Source of the DNA: Bradyrhizobium sp. G127
Lineage (GTDB): Bacteria > Pseudomonadota > Alphaproteobacteria > Rhizobiales > Xanthobacteraceae
NCBI RefSeq assembly: GCF_021502575.1
Contig: NZ_JAKFGN010000002.1
Span: forward strand, 682,001-746,000
DNA: 64,000 bases
Direction: 5' to 3'
This document shows positions 33,769 through 41,173 of this stretch, in pieces. Both the position numbers and the translations under genes were made by a program. The notes beneath the pieces were generated by a model. The model was not told the DNA's origin, did no database searches, and saw only the letters and a program-made list of their open reading frames with translations. Positions within the stretch are counted from its first letter, which is position 1, and each line of letters starts with the position of its first letter.

Positions 33769-33786
33769 CGCATATATCGCATATAT
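33769..33786. promoter_or_regulatory. Tandem repeat, probable operator of the ribbon-helix-helix gene
   Basis: Two adjacent copies of CGCATATAT, about 36-53 bp upstream of the start codon. A further dyad AGCGC-AAA-GCGCT lies at 33748-33760. Ribbon-helix-helix repressors bind short tandem repeats, so autoregulation is likely. The AT-rich core may also contain the -10 region. Confidence 0.5.
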
Positions 33787-33821
33787 GAAATAAAATACCC
33801 GGCACAAGCCGACGGGCATGA

Positions 33822-33857
33822 AAAACGCCCGGGAAACCGGAGTTTCCCGGGCGTTTT
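33822..33857. terminator. Terminator after tRNA-Tyr
   Basis: A 16-bp perfect stem (AAAACGCCCGGGAAAC with its complement) has a 4-base loop, CGGA. On the minus strand it ends in a run of T just past tRNA-Tyr. It also separates the tRNA from the ribbon-helix-helix promoter. Confidence 0.88.
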
Positions 33858-33862
33858 CAGAT

Positions 33863-33948
33863 TGGTGGGGGAAGAAGGACTCGAACCTTCGAAGCCATAC
33901 GGCGGCTGATTTACAGTCAGCTCCCTTTGCCACTCGGGACACTCCCCC
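33863..33948 (-). tRNA. tRNA-Tyr (anticodon GTA)
   Basis: An 86-base class II tRNA with long variable arm. Acceptor GGGGGAG/CTTCCCC-type stem, anticodon loop CTGTAAA, T-arm GGTTCGAGTCC, encoded CCA. It has its own terminator downstream and is divergent from rlmB. Confidence 0.96.
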
Positions 33949-34167
33949 GCTCGACGTCATCGGACACCCTCATCCACCCAAGCAGGGGTGGCTGAACGGC
34001 CATGGATGACGGTAAAAAGCGTGCCCGTAGACGGGCGCCCGGTCGGCGCGTTTATGGGCGAAGCAGCGGGGTAAAGTCAACCAAGGCGCTGACGAATATG
34101 ACAGGACCTTGCTGTCCGGTCCGAAGCCGAAAATTGCCATTATTCCAGCCCCGTGGGACAAGGCCGC

Positions 34168-35064
34168 ATGAGCGATCGAGACCGGAAATCACGTTTCAAA
34201 GGCCCCAAAACGGGTGGACGCGGCGGCGACCGGGACCGGGAGCGCCACGGGGAGCAGCCGGGGAAGCACCCAGGAAAACCGCAGGGTGGCCGCCCCGCCT
34301 GGCGCGATCGCGAGGCCAGGGGAGGCGGCAAGGGGCATGGAAAGGGCGATGGCCCGGTCATCCTGTATGGCTGGCACAGCGTCACGATGGCCCTGGCCAA
34401 TCCGCAACGCCGGTTCCGCAAGTTGTTCGTGACCGAGAATGTCGCCCGGCGGCTCGTGGACGAGAAGATCGACACCCGCGTCCCGCCGGAGCTGGTGCAT
34501 CCCGGCGATATCGACCGCCGGCTCGGGCCAGATGCGGTGCATCAGGGCCTGCTCGCCGAAGCCGATCCCCTGCCCGGCCTGCATCTCGATGAACTGCCGC
34601 AGGATGGCATCGTGCTTGTGCTCGACCAGATCACCGATCCGCACAATGTCGGCGCGATCCTGCGTTCGGCGGCGGCGTTCGGCGTCAGGGCGATCGTCAC
34701 CACAGCGCGGCACAGTCCGGAAGCAACGGGCGTGCTGGCGAAATCCGCGTCCGGCGCGCTTGAACTCGTGCCGATCGTCGAAGTCGCGAACCTGCACCGC
34801 GCGCTGGGTGAGATGAACGAAGCGGGCTTCCTTACGGTTGGTCTCGACAGCGAAGGGCAAAACGATCTCAGCGCCGTTCCATTGCACGCGCCGCTGGCGC
34901 TGGTGCTCGGTGCGGAAGGCAAAGGCCTGCGGCAGTTGACGCGCGAAACCTGCAGCGTCGTGGCGCGGATGGACATGCCCGGCAAGATCAAGAGCCTCAA
35001 CGTGTCGAATGCCGCTGCGCTCGCGCTCTATATCGGCACAAGCCGCCTTGGGCTCATGGGCTGA
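34168..35064 (+). CDS. rlmB: 23S rRNA (guanosine-2'-O-)-methyltransferase RlmB / TrmH family
   Basis: About 298 residues. The first 60 are a basic, disordered tail rich in Arg, Gly and Asp. Then comes the substrate-binding domain (ILYGWHSVTMALANPQRRF) and the SPOUT catalytic domain with its three motifs: DQITDPHNVGAILRSAAAFG, LALVLGAEGKGLRQL, and MPGKIKSLNVSNAAALALY, which forms the knot that binds S-adenosylmethionine. It methylates G2251 (E. coli numbering) of 23S rRNA. Closeness to tRNA-Tyr is a conserved arrangement in Rhizobiales as far as I recall. The ATG at 34168 is preferred over one five codons earlier. Confidence 0.92.
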   Translation: MSDRDRKSRFKGPKTGGRGGDRDRERHGEQPGKHPGKPQGGRPAWRDREARGGGKGHGKGDGPVILYGWHSVTMALANPQRRFRKLFVTENVARRLVDEKIDTRVPPELVHPGDIDRRLGPDAVHQGLLAEADPLPGLHLDELPQDGIVLVLDQITDPHNVGAILRSAAAFGVRAIVTTARHSPEATGVLAKSASGALELVPIVEVANLHRALGEMNEAGFLTVGLDSEGQNDLSAVPLHAPLALVLGAEGKGLRQLTRETCSVVARMDMPGKIKSLNVSNAAALALYIGTSRLGLMG

Positions 35065-35081
35065 CGCGGCACAAAACAAAA

Positions 35082-35108
35082 CGCCCGCCTGCATCATGCA
35101 GGCGGGCG
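35082..35108. terminator. Terminator between rlmB and the Tyr/His-rich gene
   Basis: A 12-bp stem CGCCCGCCTGCA with complement and a 3-base loop. The left side is A-rich, giving TTTTGTTTT on the minus strand, so it is best placed to end the minus-strand gene. It may also slow transcripts from rlmB. Confidence 0.8.
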
Positions 35109-35131
35109 GTGCATTCAGATCATACAAACGA

Positions 35132-35659
35132 TCAGTGCATGTGACGATGCGGCTTTGCGCGATTCATGCGCGGCCCATGCGCCATCGAGTGCCCGTGGCT
35201 GCGCTGCGTGTAGTAGTACTTCGGGGCGCTGCGATGCGGGCGATGCATGCGGTGGTGGTGATGGTGGCGGCGGCTGAAACGATAGCTATAGACCGCCGGT
35301 CCCTGCACGCCCGGCGCACCGTCGTAATAGTGACTGGTGGCGTTGCCGTAAGGTCCGCCGTCGTAACCGTAGCGATAGGGCCGGCCATAGTAGCGTGAGC
35401 CGACAACGGCGCGCTCCTGATAGGTGGGCACCGGAGCGAAATTGCCGGGGCCGGTAAACGTCGGGCCCTGATTGACCCAGTAATATTGCGGACCGGCCGG
35501 GTCGGGCAGCCGTTCACGGACACCGTACCCGTAGTGATGATGATAGCCGTAACCGTAGCCACCGCACGGGTCCGTCACCACACATGCCTGTGCGGGCGCC
35601 GTCGCCATCGTGGCGGCGAAGGCCGCTCCTGCAATCAATCCTGCAATCGTCTTACGCAT
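35132..35659 (-). CDS. Exported Tyr/His/Gly-rich protein of unknown function
   Basis: 175 residues. The signal peptide (MRKTIAGLIAGAAFAATMA, cleavage after AQA near 25) is followed by a Cys pair (CVVTDPCGG), a Gly-Tyr-His segment, a central GPTFTGPGNFAPVPTY unit also seen in other small proteins of this group, and a His-rich C-terminal third (RRHHHHHRMHRPH, and ending KPHRHMH). The histidine clusters could bind Ni, Cu or Zn, which is inference. GGAGAGAG precedes the start. It is followed by a clear terminator. Confidence 0.78.
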   Translation of the reverse strand: MRKTIAGLIAGAAFAATMATAPAQACVVTDPCGGYGYGYHHHYGYGVRERLPDPAGPQYYWVNQGPTFTGPGNFAPVPTYQERAVVGSRYYGRPYRYGYDGGPYGNATSHYYDGAPGVQGPAVYSYRFSRRHHHHHRMHRPHRSAPKYYYTQRSHGHSMAHGPRMNRAKPHRHMH

Positions 35660-35699
35660 TACTCTCTCCTGTTGGACGCTTTTTTGTTTGGTGATGTGT

Positions 35700-36170
35700 C
35701 TATTTCAGATCCGGACGAAAGCCGTTCGGGCGGTAACTGGGGGGACGCTGACGGGGCCGGTCGCCTTCGATAACCGTCGGGTACATGGGAATGTCGTATT
35801 GCGGCTGCGGCGCAGGCGGCGCGGATTGAGCCGACCAGGATTGGTGATAGCTCTCCGCCGGCTGCGGCAGCGCGCGATTGGCTGGCGGCTGGATCTCGAG
35901 GCGGCCATAGCCCGGTGTGCGTCCGGCGGTTGGATAATAATGGCCGACTTCCGGCACGGTGTAGCGGTCCCAGCCGCCGTAAACCCGGTCGGCATTCTTG
36001 AAATTTCTGGCGAGCCCCCATTCGCCTTCGACGACCGCATAGGATGCATCGCGGCCGTTGATAATGACGGGAACGCCGGGCTTTCCGGGAATGACGATCA
36101 GCGGGCCGGTGTCGGCCAGTGCCGTCGCCGTTGCCGCAACCGAAAATGCCAATGCCAGTGCCACGCGCAT
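35700..36170 (-). CDS. Exported Pro/Tyr-rich protein of unknown function
   Basis: 156 residues. Signal peptide to about residue 19 (ALA), then a short folded-looking part with LIVIPGKPGVPVIINGRDAS and a C-terminal half rich in Pro, Gln and Tyr. It lies 40 bp upstream of the previous secreted-protein gene in the same direction, so they may be one transcript. No family recognised. Confidence 0.75.
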   Translation of the reverse strand: MRVALALAFSVAATATALADTGPLIVIPGKPGVPVIINGRDASYAVVEGEWGLARNFKNADRVYGGWDRYTVPEVGHYYPTAGRTPGYGRLEIQPPANRALPQPAESYHQSWSAQSAPPAPQPQYDIPMYPTVIEGDRPRQRPPSYRPNGFRPDLK

Positions 36171-36394
36171 GGGAGTCGCCTACAAATGAGGCCCCACCCT
36201 AATCCAGCGTCCCTGTGCAGGAGTTAAAGGGCCGGTCCAATCGTCAGGTAAGCCTAACGCGTAAACATCAGCCCTCGTTCAATTGCGAGGAATATCAATA
36301 AGATTCTGGAAAGCCGAAGGTTAATGAGTGGTCGGATTTTGGTGGATTCACCGGTCTTGTCGCGGCGCGGCGGCGCTGATAGCTGTTGCCCCAT

Positions 36395-36469
36395 GCCGGT
36401 TTAGCTCAGCGGTAGAGCAGCGGTTTTGTAAACCGAAGGTCGGGAGTTCAATCCTCTCAACCGGCACCA
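36395..36469 (+). tRNA. tRNA-Thr (anticodon TGT)
   Basis: 75 bases. Acceptor stem GCCGGTT/AACCGGC, anticodon loop TTTGTAA, T-arm with GAGTTCAATCC, encoded CCA. It is on the plus strand, opposite to the Tyr, Gly and Trp tRNAs in this window. Confidence 0.96.
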
Positions 36470-36671
36470 AAATCCTCATACTCAGGCCGATCCACCATGT
36501 CTGATGCCGGAAAACGGCGTCAACGCCGCTTGAGGCAGCGGTCTTGCCGTCGTCGACATCAGGACCACTTGTTCTCTCTCCGTTCGTGCTGTTTACTCAT
36601 CGTGCGCGTTGGCCGCAAAACGCTGGGCATGTCAAACTGATGAATCACGAGACGGTTGTGACGAGCCTGCG

Positions 36672-36971
36672 ATGGTAGATCGGCTGAGAAAATCCCTGAA
36701 AAAACTTGAGCCCCCTGTATGTGTACAGTGTGATCTCAAGATGAAGTGGTACCGATCCGAAATGCAACCGGGAGCTCCCAATCTGGTCGATCATCATTTT
36801 TTCTGCACCTCCTGCGGAAACATGTTCGTTCTGGCTACCACGCTCGACACAAAATCCGTAGACGACGGCCCGGCCCGTCACTCGCTGCCGTTTGCGAGAC
36901 CGTGGCAGATTTCACGAACAAAACCCGCTCCCTTGAAAGTAGCGAAACTCCGCGTGAGTAGCTTTCGATGA
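36672..36971 (+). CDS. Small zinc-ribbon protein
   Basis: About 99 residues from MVDRLRKSLKK (the frame is open to an ATG 21 codons earlier). Cys17, Cys20, Cys45 and Cys48 (CVQC and CTSC with HHFF before) form a likely zinc ribbon. The C-terminus is basic and loosely structured. Its stop overlaps the start of a 44-residue membrane peptide gene (ATGA), so the two are probably made together. Function unknown. Nucleic acid or protein contact is typical for such ribbons. Confidence 0.6.
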   Translation: MVDRLRKSLKKLEPPVCVQCDLKMKWYRSEMQPGAPNLVDHHFFCTSCGNMFVLATTLDTKSVDDGPARHSLPFARPWQISRTKPAPLKVAKLRVSSFR

Positions 36972-37102
36972 GCGAATATCCGGGCGGCTTTCGTGCGCAC
37001 CACAAATATATGATCGCCGCGATCGGCGTGATCGCGGTGCTCGCCTTCCTTTACAACCTCGGAATCTTCGACGTCTGGTCCGTGGATCGGGTCGCGAAAT
37101 AG
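36968..37102 (+). CDS. 44-residue single-span membrane protein
   Basis: A short frame beginning MSEYPGGFRAHHKYM, then one clear membrane helix (about residues 15-34, IAAIGVIAVLAFLYNLGIF), and a short tail DVWSVDRVAK. Positive residues lie before the helix, so the N-terminus is probably cytoplasmic. Its ATG overlaps the stop of the zinc-ribbon gene, which supports translation by coupling. Function unknown. Confidence 0.6.
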   Translation: MSEYPGGFRAHHKYMIAAIGVIAVLAFLYNLGIFDVWSVDRVAK

Positions 37103-37182
37103 CGCTGCGCGAAAAGGCGCGGGCCGATCATTGAATGCTCCCCACAAGCCCTGTGAATTGCGTGGACAAGTTGCTGCGTCGC

Positions 37183-37208
37183 GGAACGGTCACGGTCCCG
37201 TCACCGTT
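37183..37208 (+). promoter_or_regulatory. Candidate sigma-EcfG promoter, exact consensus match
   Basis: GGAAC (37183-37187), 17 bases, CGTT (37205-37208). This equals the general-stress sigma factor consensus of alphaproteobacteria and lies 50 bp before the start of the 69-residue protein gene. Confidence 0.65.
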
Positions 37209-37258
37209 TCCAACGCAGGTTGACCGGCGATTCAGGCCCATCGGGGACGAGGACGATC

Positions 37259-37468
37259 ATGACTGATTTCAAGGACCATGACGACCGCTACGAAAACGCA
37301 CTGGATGATGTCATCGCAAAGTGCGGTGGCGACACGCGGGGTGCCTTGATGGCGCTTCTTGCGGCGAACGAATATCTTGAAGCGGAACTGCATCACCTGC
37401 AGGTCGCGATCGAGACAGGAATGGTTCCATTGCCTGCCGCGACAGTGCCGCCTCATTTGCTGAATTGA
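37259..37468 (+). CDS. 69-residue acidic protein of unknown function, probably stress-induced
   Basis: Starts MTDFKDHDDRYENALDDVIA with GAGGACG just upstream. Mostly helical by eye, with one cysteine (KCGGDTRGALMALLAANEYL) and a Pro-rich end. The 13-codon longer frame has no ribosome site. An exact sigma-EcfG-type promoter stands upstream, so expression under general stress is the best guess. No family recognised. Confidence 0.68.
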   Translation: MTDFKDHDDRYENALDDVIAKCGGDTRGALMALLAANEYLEAELHHLQVAIETGMVPLPAATVPPHLLN

Positions 37469-37492
37469 CGCGGCGGTTTAGCGTCAGTTCCC

Positions 37493-37517
37493 GGAACATA
37501 AGCAAGCGGTTTGGGTT
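37493..37517 (+). promoter_or_regulatory. Candidate sigma-EcfG promoter of the PRC-barrel gene
   Basis: GGAAC (37493-37497), 16 bases, GGTT (37514-37517), lying 37 bp before the start codon. One difference from the consensus CGTT. Confidence 0.55.
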
Positions 37518-37553
37518 CTCCCGTTTCAATCGATTTGTTGAAAGGAGAATCCA

Positions 37554-38102
37554 ATGATTGCGAAATACATGGCAACCGCCTTGCTCGGAACCGCGCTGGT
37601 CAGCGGCGCGGCATTTGCGCAGACCACCACCACACCACCGGCTTCGTCGCCGCCGGCTGCATCGGCATCGACGGGCGTTCAGCAAAATCTGAAGGGCAAC
37701 TGGCGCGCATCGAAACTCGTGGGCCTCGCTGTTTATAACGAGTCCAACGAGAAGCTTGGCGACATCAGCGAAATTCTTGTCGACAACAGCGGCAAGATCA
37801 ATGCCGTGGTGATCGGTGTCGGCGGCTTCCTCGGCGTCGGCCAGCATGACATCGCCGTGTCCTTCGACAAGTTGAAGTGGGTGAACGAACCGATCCGCTC
37901 GGCTTCTGCTGACCGCGCACCGGCCGCGCCGGGAATGTCGCCGTCTTCGACGGCGACCCCCTCCACGACCACGACGGGCGCAGCAGGTAGCGGTTCGGCG
38001 AGCGCGACGAAGGACAACTGGTATCCCGACCACGCCGTCATGAGCGGCACCAAGGACCAGTTGAAGGCGCTGCCTGCGTTCAAGTACTCGGATTACAACT
38101 AA
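37554..38102 (+). CDS. Exported PRC-barrel domain protein
   Basis: 182 residues. The signal peptide ends near residue 23 (AFA). A Thr/Ser/Pro-rich linker follows, then a PRC-barrel (about 48-118: LVGLAVYNESNEKLGDISEI, then GKINAVVIGVGGFLGVGQHD), and a low-complexity Ser/Thr/Ala tail. Secreted PRC-barrel proteins are typical members of stress regulons in Rhizobiales. The candidate sigma-EcfG promoter upstream agrees. GAAAGGAGAA precedes the ATG. The molecular role is not known. Confidence 0.88.
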   Translation: MIAKYMATALLGTALVSGAAFAQTTTTPPASSPPAASASTGVQQNLKGNWRASKLVGLAVYNESNEKLGDISEILVDNSGKINAVVIGVGGFLGVGQHDIAVSFDKLKWVNEPIRSASADRAPAAPGMSPSSTATPSTTTTGAAGSGSASATKDNWYPDHAVMSGTKDQLKALPAFKYSDYN

Positions 38103-38133
38103 CCACGCAGGCCCGATGGCTTGAATCGCATAA

Positions 38134-38161
38134 GGCCGGATCGGTTTTTACCGATTCGGCC
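38134..38161 (+). terminator. Hairpin after the PRC-barrel gene
   Basis: A 12-bp stem GGCCGGATCGGT/ACCGATTCGGCC with one G-T pair and a TTTT loop, 31 bases past the stop. No T-run follows, so it may stabilise the 3' end rather than terminate. Confidence 0.4.
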
Positions 38162-38207
38162 GTTCGCGCGTCTGCACCCTCAAAGCAACAGCCCCAAGCT
38201 GCAGGCT

Positions 38208-38327
38208 TCAGAGATAGGCGCTGAGGCACCAGGCATTCACCACAGCAGCGACCGCCAGCGTCACGACCAACAGCGTGTCGACGGCGAAGTACTCTGTGGG
38301 AGCCAGTCTGAGAATCATCTTGCTCAT
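38208..38327 (-). CDS. Possible 39-residue membrane peptide
   Basis: A short frame MSKMILRLAPTEYFAVDTLL followed by VVTLAVAAVVNAWCLSAYL, which would form one membrane span. There is no ribosome site before its ATG, so it is only a candidate. It lies in the otherwise empty 414-bp interval between the PRC-barrel gene and a hydrolase gene. Apart from this and the hairpin, nothing else was recognised in the interval. Confidence 0.3.
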   Translation of the reverse strand: MSKMILRLAPTEYFAVDTLLVVTLAVAAVVNAWCLSAYL

Positions 38328-38516
38328 GGAATGATTTGAACGCTGACCTGCCGAAGAGTCTCGCGCATTGTTTTTTGCCGATCCCCTTGCCTGTTTTCTC
38401 TTTTCGAGTCCGATTCTCTCTCCCTACCCCCTCCGTCCCGACCGGTTGTGCGGCGCAGTGTTGTTTTCCGCCGATTAAAACGCACAATGCCGCCCCCTCC
38501 TCAGTCAGAGATCACC

Positions 38517-39731
38517 ATGACAATCAAATCGACCGCCAAGAGTCCTGCAAAAAGTCTGATGACCGAATTCCCGCCCGCGCGGGACAAGCTGGTGACGCTC
38601 GCCAACTGGCGCACCCAGCCTTCAAGCGACTGGAGCTTTCACAACGTCCGCCGTTTGATGCCGACCGCGAACATCGCAGCATCGAAACATCCCGCCCCTC
38701 TGGAGAATGCGCCTGCGGAAATCAGCAACATTGCCTTCAACGGCATCGGCGGCGGCGCAACAACGCTGCGTGACGCGCTTCGCAACACCCATACGCAAGG
38801 CTTCGTGGTGCTCCGGCGCGGGCGCATTGCTGCCGAATGGTACGCCGGCGGTATGGATGCGCGGACCCCGCACATCGTGTTCTCGGTCAGCAAATCGATC
38901 TGCGGCGCGCTCGGCGGAATTCTGGCGGACAAGGGCCTTCTGAATCCCAACCGTCCGGTGAGCGACTATATCCCCGAGGTTTTGTCTTCGGTCTATGGCG
39001 GCTGCTCAGTGCGTCACCTGCTCGATATGTCGGTCGGTATCGCGTTCACTGAGGACTATGTCGATCCTGATGGCGACGTCGCGCGCTATCGCCGCGCGGT
39101 GGGCTGGGACGTCATCAAGCCCGGCCAGAGCGCGATGCAGTTGCGCGAGTTTCTGGCCACGCAAAAACCGGACGGCAAGGAGCACGGCCACGCATTCCAT
39201 TACGTCTCGACCAATACCGACCTCCTCGGCTGGGTTTACGAACGCGCCGCAGGCCGGGCCCTCTCCGATCTGCTGAGCGACTATCTCTGGACACCGCTCG
39301 GCGCGGAAACCGACGCCTACATCACGCTCGATGCGGAGGGCGCGATGCGCGCCGCGGGCGGCATCTGCGCCGCGCCGCGCGATCTTGCCCGCTTTGGTGA
39401 AATGATCCGGCAGCGCGGCGTGGCGAACGGCAGACAGGTGGTGCCGGGCTGGTGGATCGACGACATCAATGACAACGGCGATCCGGCGGCATGGGCGCGC
39501 GGGGAATTCGCCGAGATGTTTCCGGATGCTGCCTATCGCAGCAAGTTCTACCAGATCGACCGCAAGCGGCGCACGCTGTGCTGCATCGGCATCCACGGCC
39601 AGTGGATCTACATCGATCCGGTCAGCGAACTGGTCATCGTCCGGGTTGCGGCCGAGCCAATTCCGCTCGAAGTCGAGAATTATCGCGCATGGCGACGCGG
39701 CTTCGAGGCCATCGTGCAACACTTCTCGTAA
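38517..39731 (+). CDS. Serine hydrolase of the beta-lactamase fold, 6-aminohexanoate-dimer hydrolase (NylB)-like
   Basis: About 404 residues. The nucleophile motif SVSK is at residues 123-126 (HIVFSVSKSICGALGG). A conserved stretch FTEDYVDPDGDVARYRRAVG follows, then YVSTNTDLLGWVYERAAGR with the tyrosine region. This pattern resembles NylB-type amide hydrolases and family VIII esterases. No signal peptide was seen, so it is cytoplasmic. The start at 38517 is preferred, and an ATG ten codons earlier (38487) is the alternative. Substrate unknown. Confidence 0.82.
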   Translation: MTIKSTAKSPAKSLMTEFPPARDKLVTLANWRTQPSSDWSFHNVRRLMPTANIAASKHPAPLENAPAEISNIAFNGIGGGATTLRDALRNTHTQGFVVLRRGRIAAEWYAGGMDARTPHIVFSVSKSICGALGGILADKGLLNPNRPVSDYIPEVLSSVYGGCSVRHLLDMSVGIAFTEDYVDPDGDVARYRRAVGWDVIKPGQSAMQLREFLATQKPDGKEHGHAFHYVSTNTDLLGWVYERAAGRALSDLLSDYLWTPLGAETDAYITLDAEGAMRAAGGICAAPRDLARFGEMIRQRGVANGRQVVPGWWIDDINDNGDPAAWARGEFAEMFPDAAYRSKFYQIDRKRRTLCCIGIHGQWIYIDPVSELVIVRVAAEPIPLEVENYRAWRRGFEAIVQHFS

Positions 39732-39740
39732 GGGTAACGT

Positions 39741-40217
39741 TCAGTTCATCGCGACCACGCCTGCATTGAGCGTGGTCGCATAGGCGATCCATGCCAGATA
39801 TGGCGTGAGCAGCCATGCGGCGGGTTTGTCCGCCCGCGACGCCGCAATCATTGTCATGACGATGGCGATCAAGAGCGCAATGATAGTGACCAGCGCGGTT
39901 CGCGTGCCGTGCCAGCCGAAGAACACCGGCGACCATGCCGCGTTCAGCGCAAGCTGAATCATGAACCATGTGATCGCAGATGCACGCGCAGGGGACGGCG
40001 CTGCGCGATCCCACAGCCGCCACAGGCTCACTGCTATCAAGATATAGAGAATGGTCCAGGCGACCGGAAAGACCGCCGGTGGCGGCGTCCACCATGGCTT
40101 GGCCAGCCCGGCATACCACACCGGAATTTCCGGTCGCGTCACGATCGATCCGAGAATGCCGATACCGACACACAGCAGCAGACACAGGATAAGGCGTCCC
40201 GCCGATTTCAAGGTCAT
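39741..40217 (-). CDS. tspO: TspO/MBR family protein (translocator protein homologue)
   Basis: 158 residues, five membrane helices. The family signature is clear: WYAGLAKPWWTPPPAVFPVA followed by WTILYILIAVSLWRLWD, then ALNAAWSPVFFGWH. TspO binds porphyrins and cholesterol-like ligands and modulates tetrapyrrole metabolism and stress responses. GAGGGAAATGAC precedes the ATG at 40215-40217, so the seven-codon longer frame is dropped. It is convergent with the NylB-like gene. Confidence 0.92.
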   Translation of the reverse strand: MTLKSAGRLILCLLLCVGIGILGSIVTRPEIPVWYAGLAKPWWTPPPAVFPVAWTILYILIAVSLWRLWDRAAPSPARASAITWFMIQLALNAAWSPVFFGWHGTRTALVTIIALLIAIVMTMIAASRADKPAAWLLTPYLAWIAYATTLNAGVVAMN

Positions 40218-40256
40218 GTCATTTCCCTCAGCCTGCACTCGCAGTCAGGCCGCCAT

Positions 40257-40709
40257 TCAGCGCATCAGCTTTTCCATCTCCGGAAATGCAGCGTAAGTCG
40301 CGCCCTCGCATAACTCTCCGGCATCTTCAATCATCCGGTCGAATCGTCCGTCGATATACATCGCGGCACGCTCCTTCACGCCGGCATAAGCGCCGCCGCT
40401 GCCTCGCGCGTTGAAGCGCAGGCAAACCACATAACGCAGGCGCCCGCCGACTTTCTTCTGCGCAGGCTCGGCGATGACGGCCTCGCGCACGCCGCGCGGA
40501 TCGTTCAGATATGTGCGCAGGAAGGCTAGCAGTTCCGGGCGGTAATTCGCAGGATATTTCTGATCATCGATGCCGCGATCCGCGGTGTAGGACAGATTGT
40601 CGTTGCCACCAGTCCAGGCGCATCCGCCGACGCCCAGCGCGAGCAGGACCGCGGCGCTCCGTATATATGTCACCAATTTGCAACGCATCCGGATGAAGTC
40701 CGTGACCAT
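40257..40709 (-). CDS. Lipoprotein of unknown function
   Basis: 150 residues. The N-terminus IRSAAVLLALGVGGCAW holds a lipobox with Cys30 as the likely lipidated residue. The mature part has ADRGIDDQKYPANYRPELLA, then FLRTYLNDPRGVREAVIAEP and GGRLRYVVCLRFNARG. This looks like a small, conserved envelope lipoprotein of the group. Neither the first ATG nor the one seven codons later has a clear ribosome site. It lies 39 bp upstream of tspO in the same direction. Confidence 0.75.
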   Translation of the reverse strand: MVTDFIRMRCKLVTYIRSAAVLLALGVGGCAWTGGNDNLSYTADRGIDDQKYPANYRPELLAFLRTYLNDPRGVREAVIAEPAQKKVGGRLRYVVCLRFNARGSGGAYAGVKERAAMYIDGRFDRMIEDAGELCEGATYAAFPEMEKLMR

Positions 40710-40779
40710 GGGTGTGCCACTGGTTTCTTAGACATTGCGGCATTGACAAGGCAAGCCTCCGCCGCTTGATTGGAACAAC

Positions 40780-40975
40780 GGCACAGGTGCCAGCGTAAGC
40801 TGGCCAATAGGGAATTCGGTGCCGCCGTGTTTACACGGCTATTCCGAAGCTGCCCCCGCAACTGTCAGCGGTGAGCCGTTGTCCAATATGCCACTGAGCG
40901 AAGGCTGACCAGCCAAGCATGGGAAGGCGGGCAACGGCGACGATCCGCGAGCCAGGAGACCTGCCTGTACCGGTC
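40780..40975 (+). promoter_or_regulatory. Cobalamin (adenosylcobalamin) riboswitch
   Basis: The conserved landmarks occur in order: ACAGGTGCCAGC, AATAGGGAATTCGGTG, the core GCTGCCCCCGCAACTGT, the segment GCCACTG, GGGAAGGCGGG, and the closing GCGAGCCAGGAGACCTGCCTGT. When B12 is bound the expected effect is to shut the downstream TonB-dependent receptor. About 200 nt separate the aptamer from the start codon and contain a further GC hairpin that may be the expression platform. Confidence 0.95.
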
Positions 40976-41173
40976 ATCCTTCCGTCGCACGGGGCGTGCG
41001 AAGGGGCGGCATTCCGCAGCGGTGACGTGACGTAACTGTTGCGGAGGTTCGGCCGATGGCCCGTTTCCTCAGTCATGATGTCAGGCCCGGCGGCATTCGC
41101 TCGCCGTGCACCGTCATGCCTGCGCGTGTTCTCACCGCGTCTCCGCGATCACATGCATCGGCGGGACAACAAC

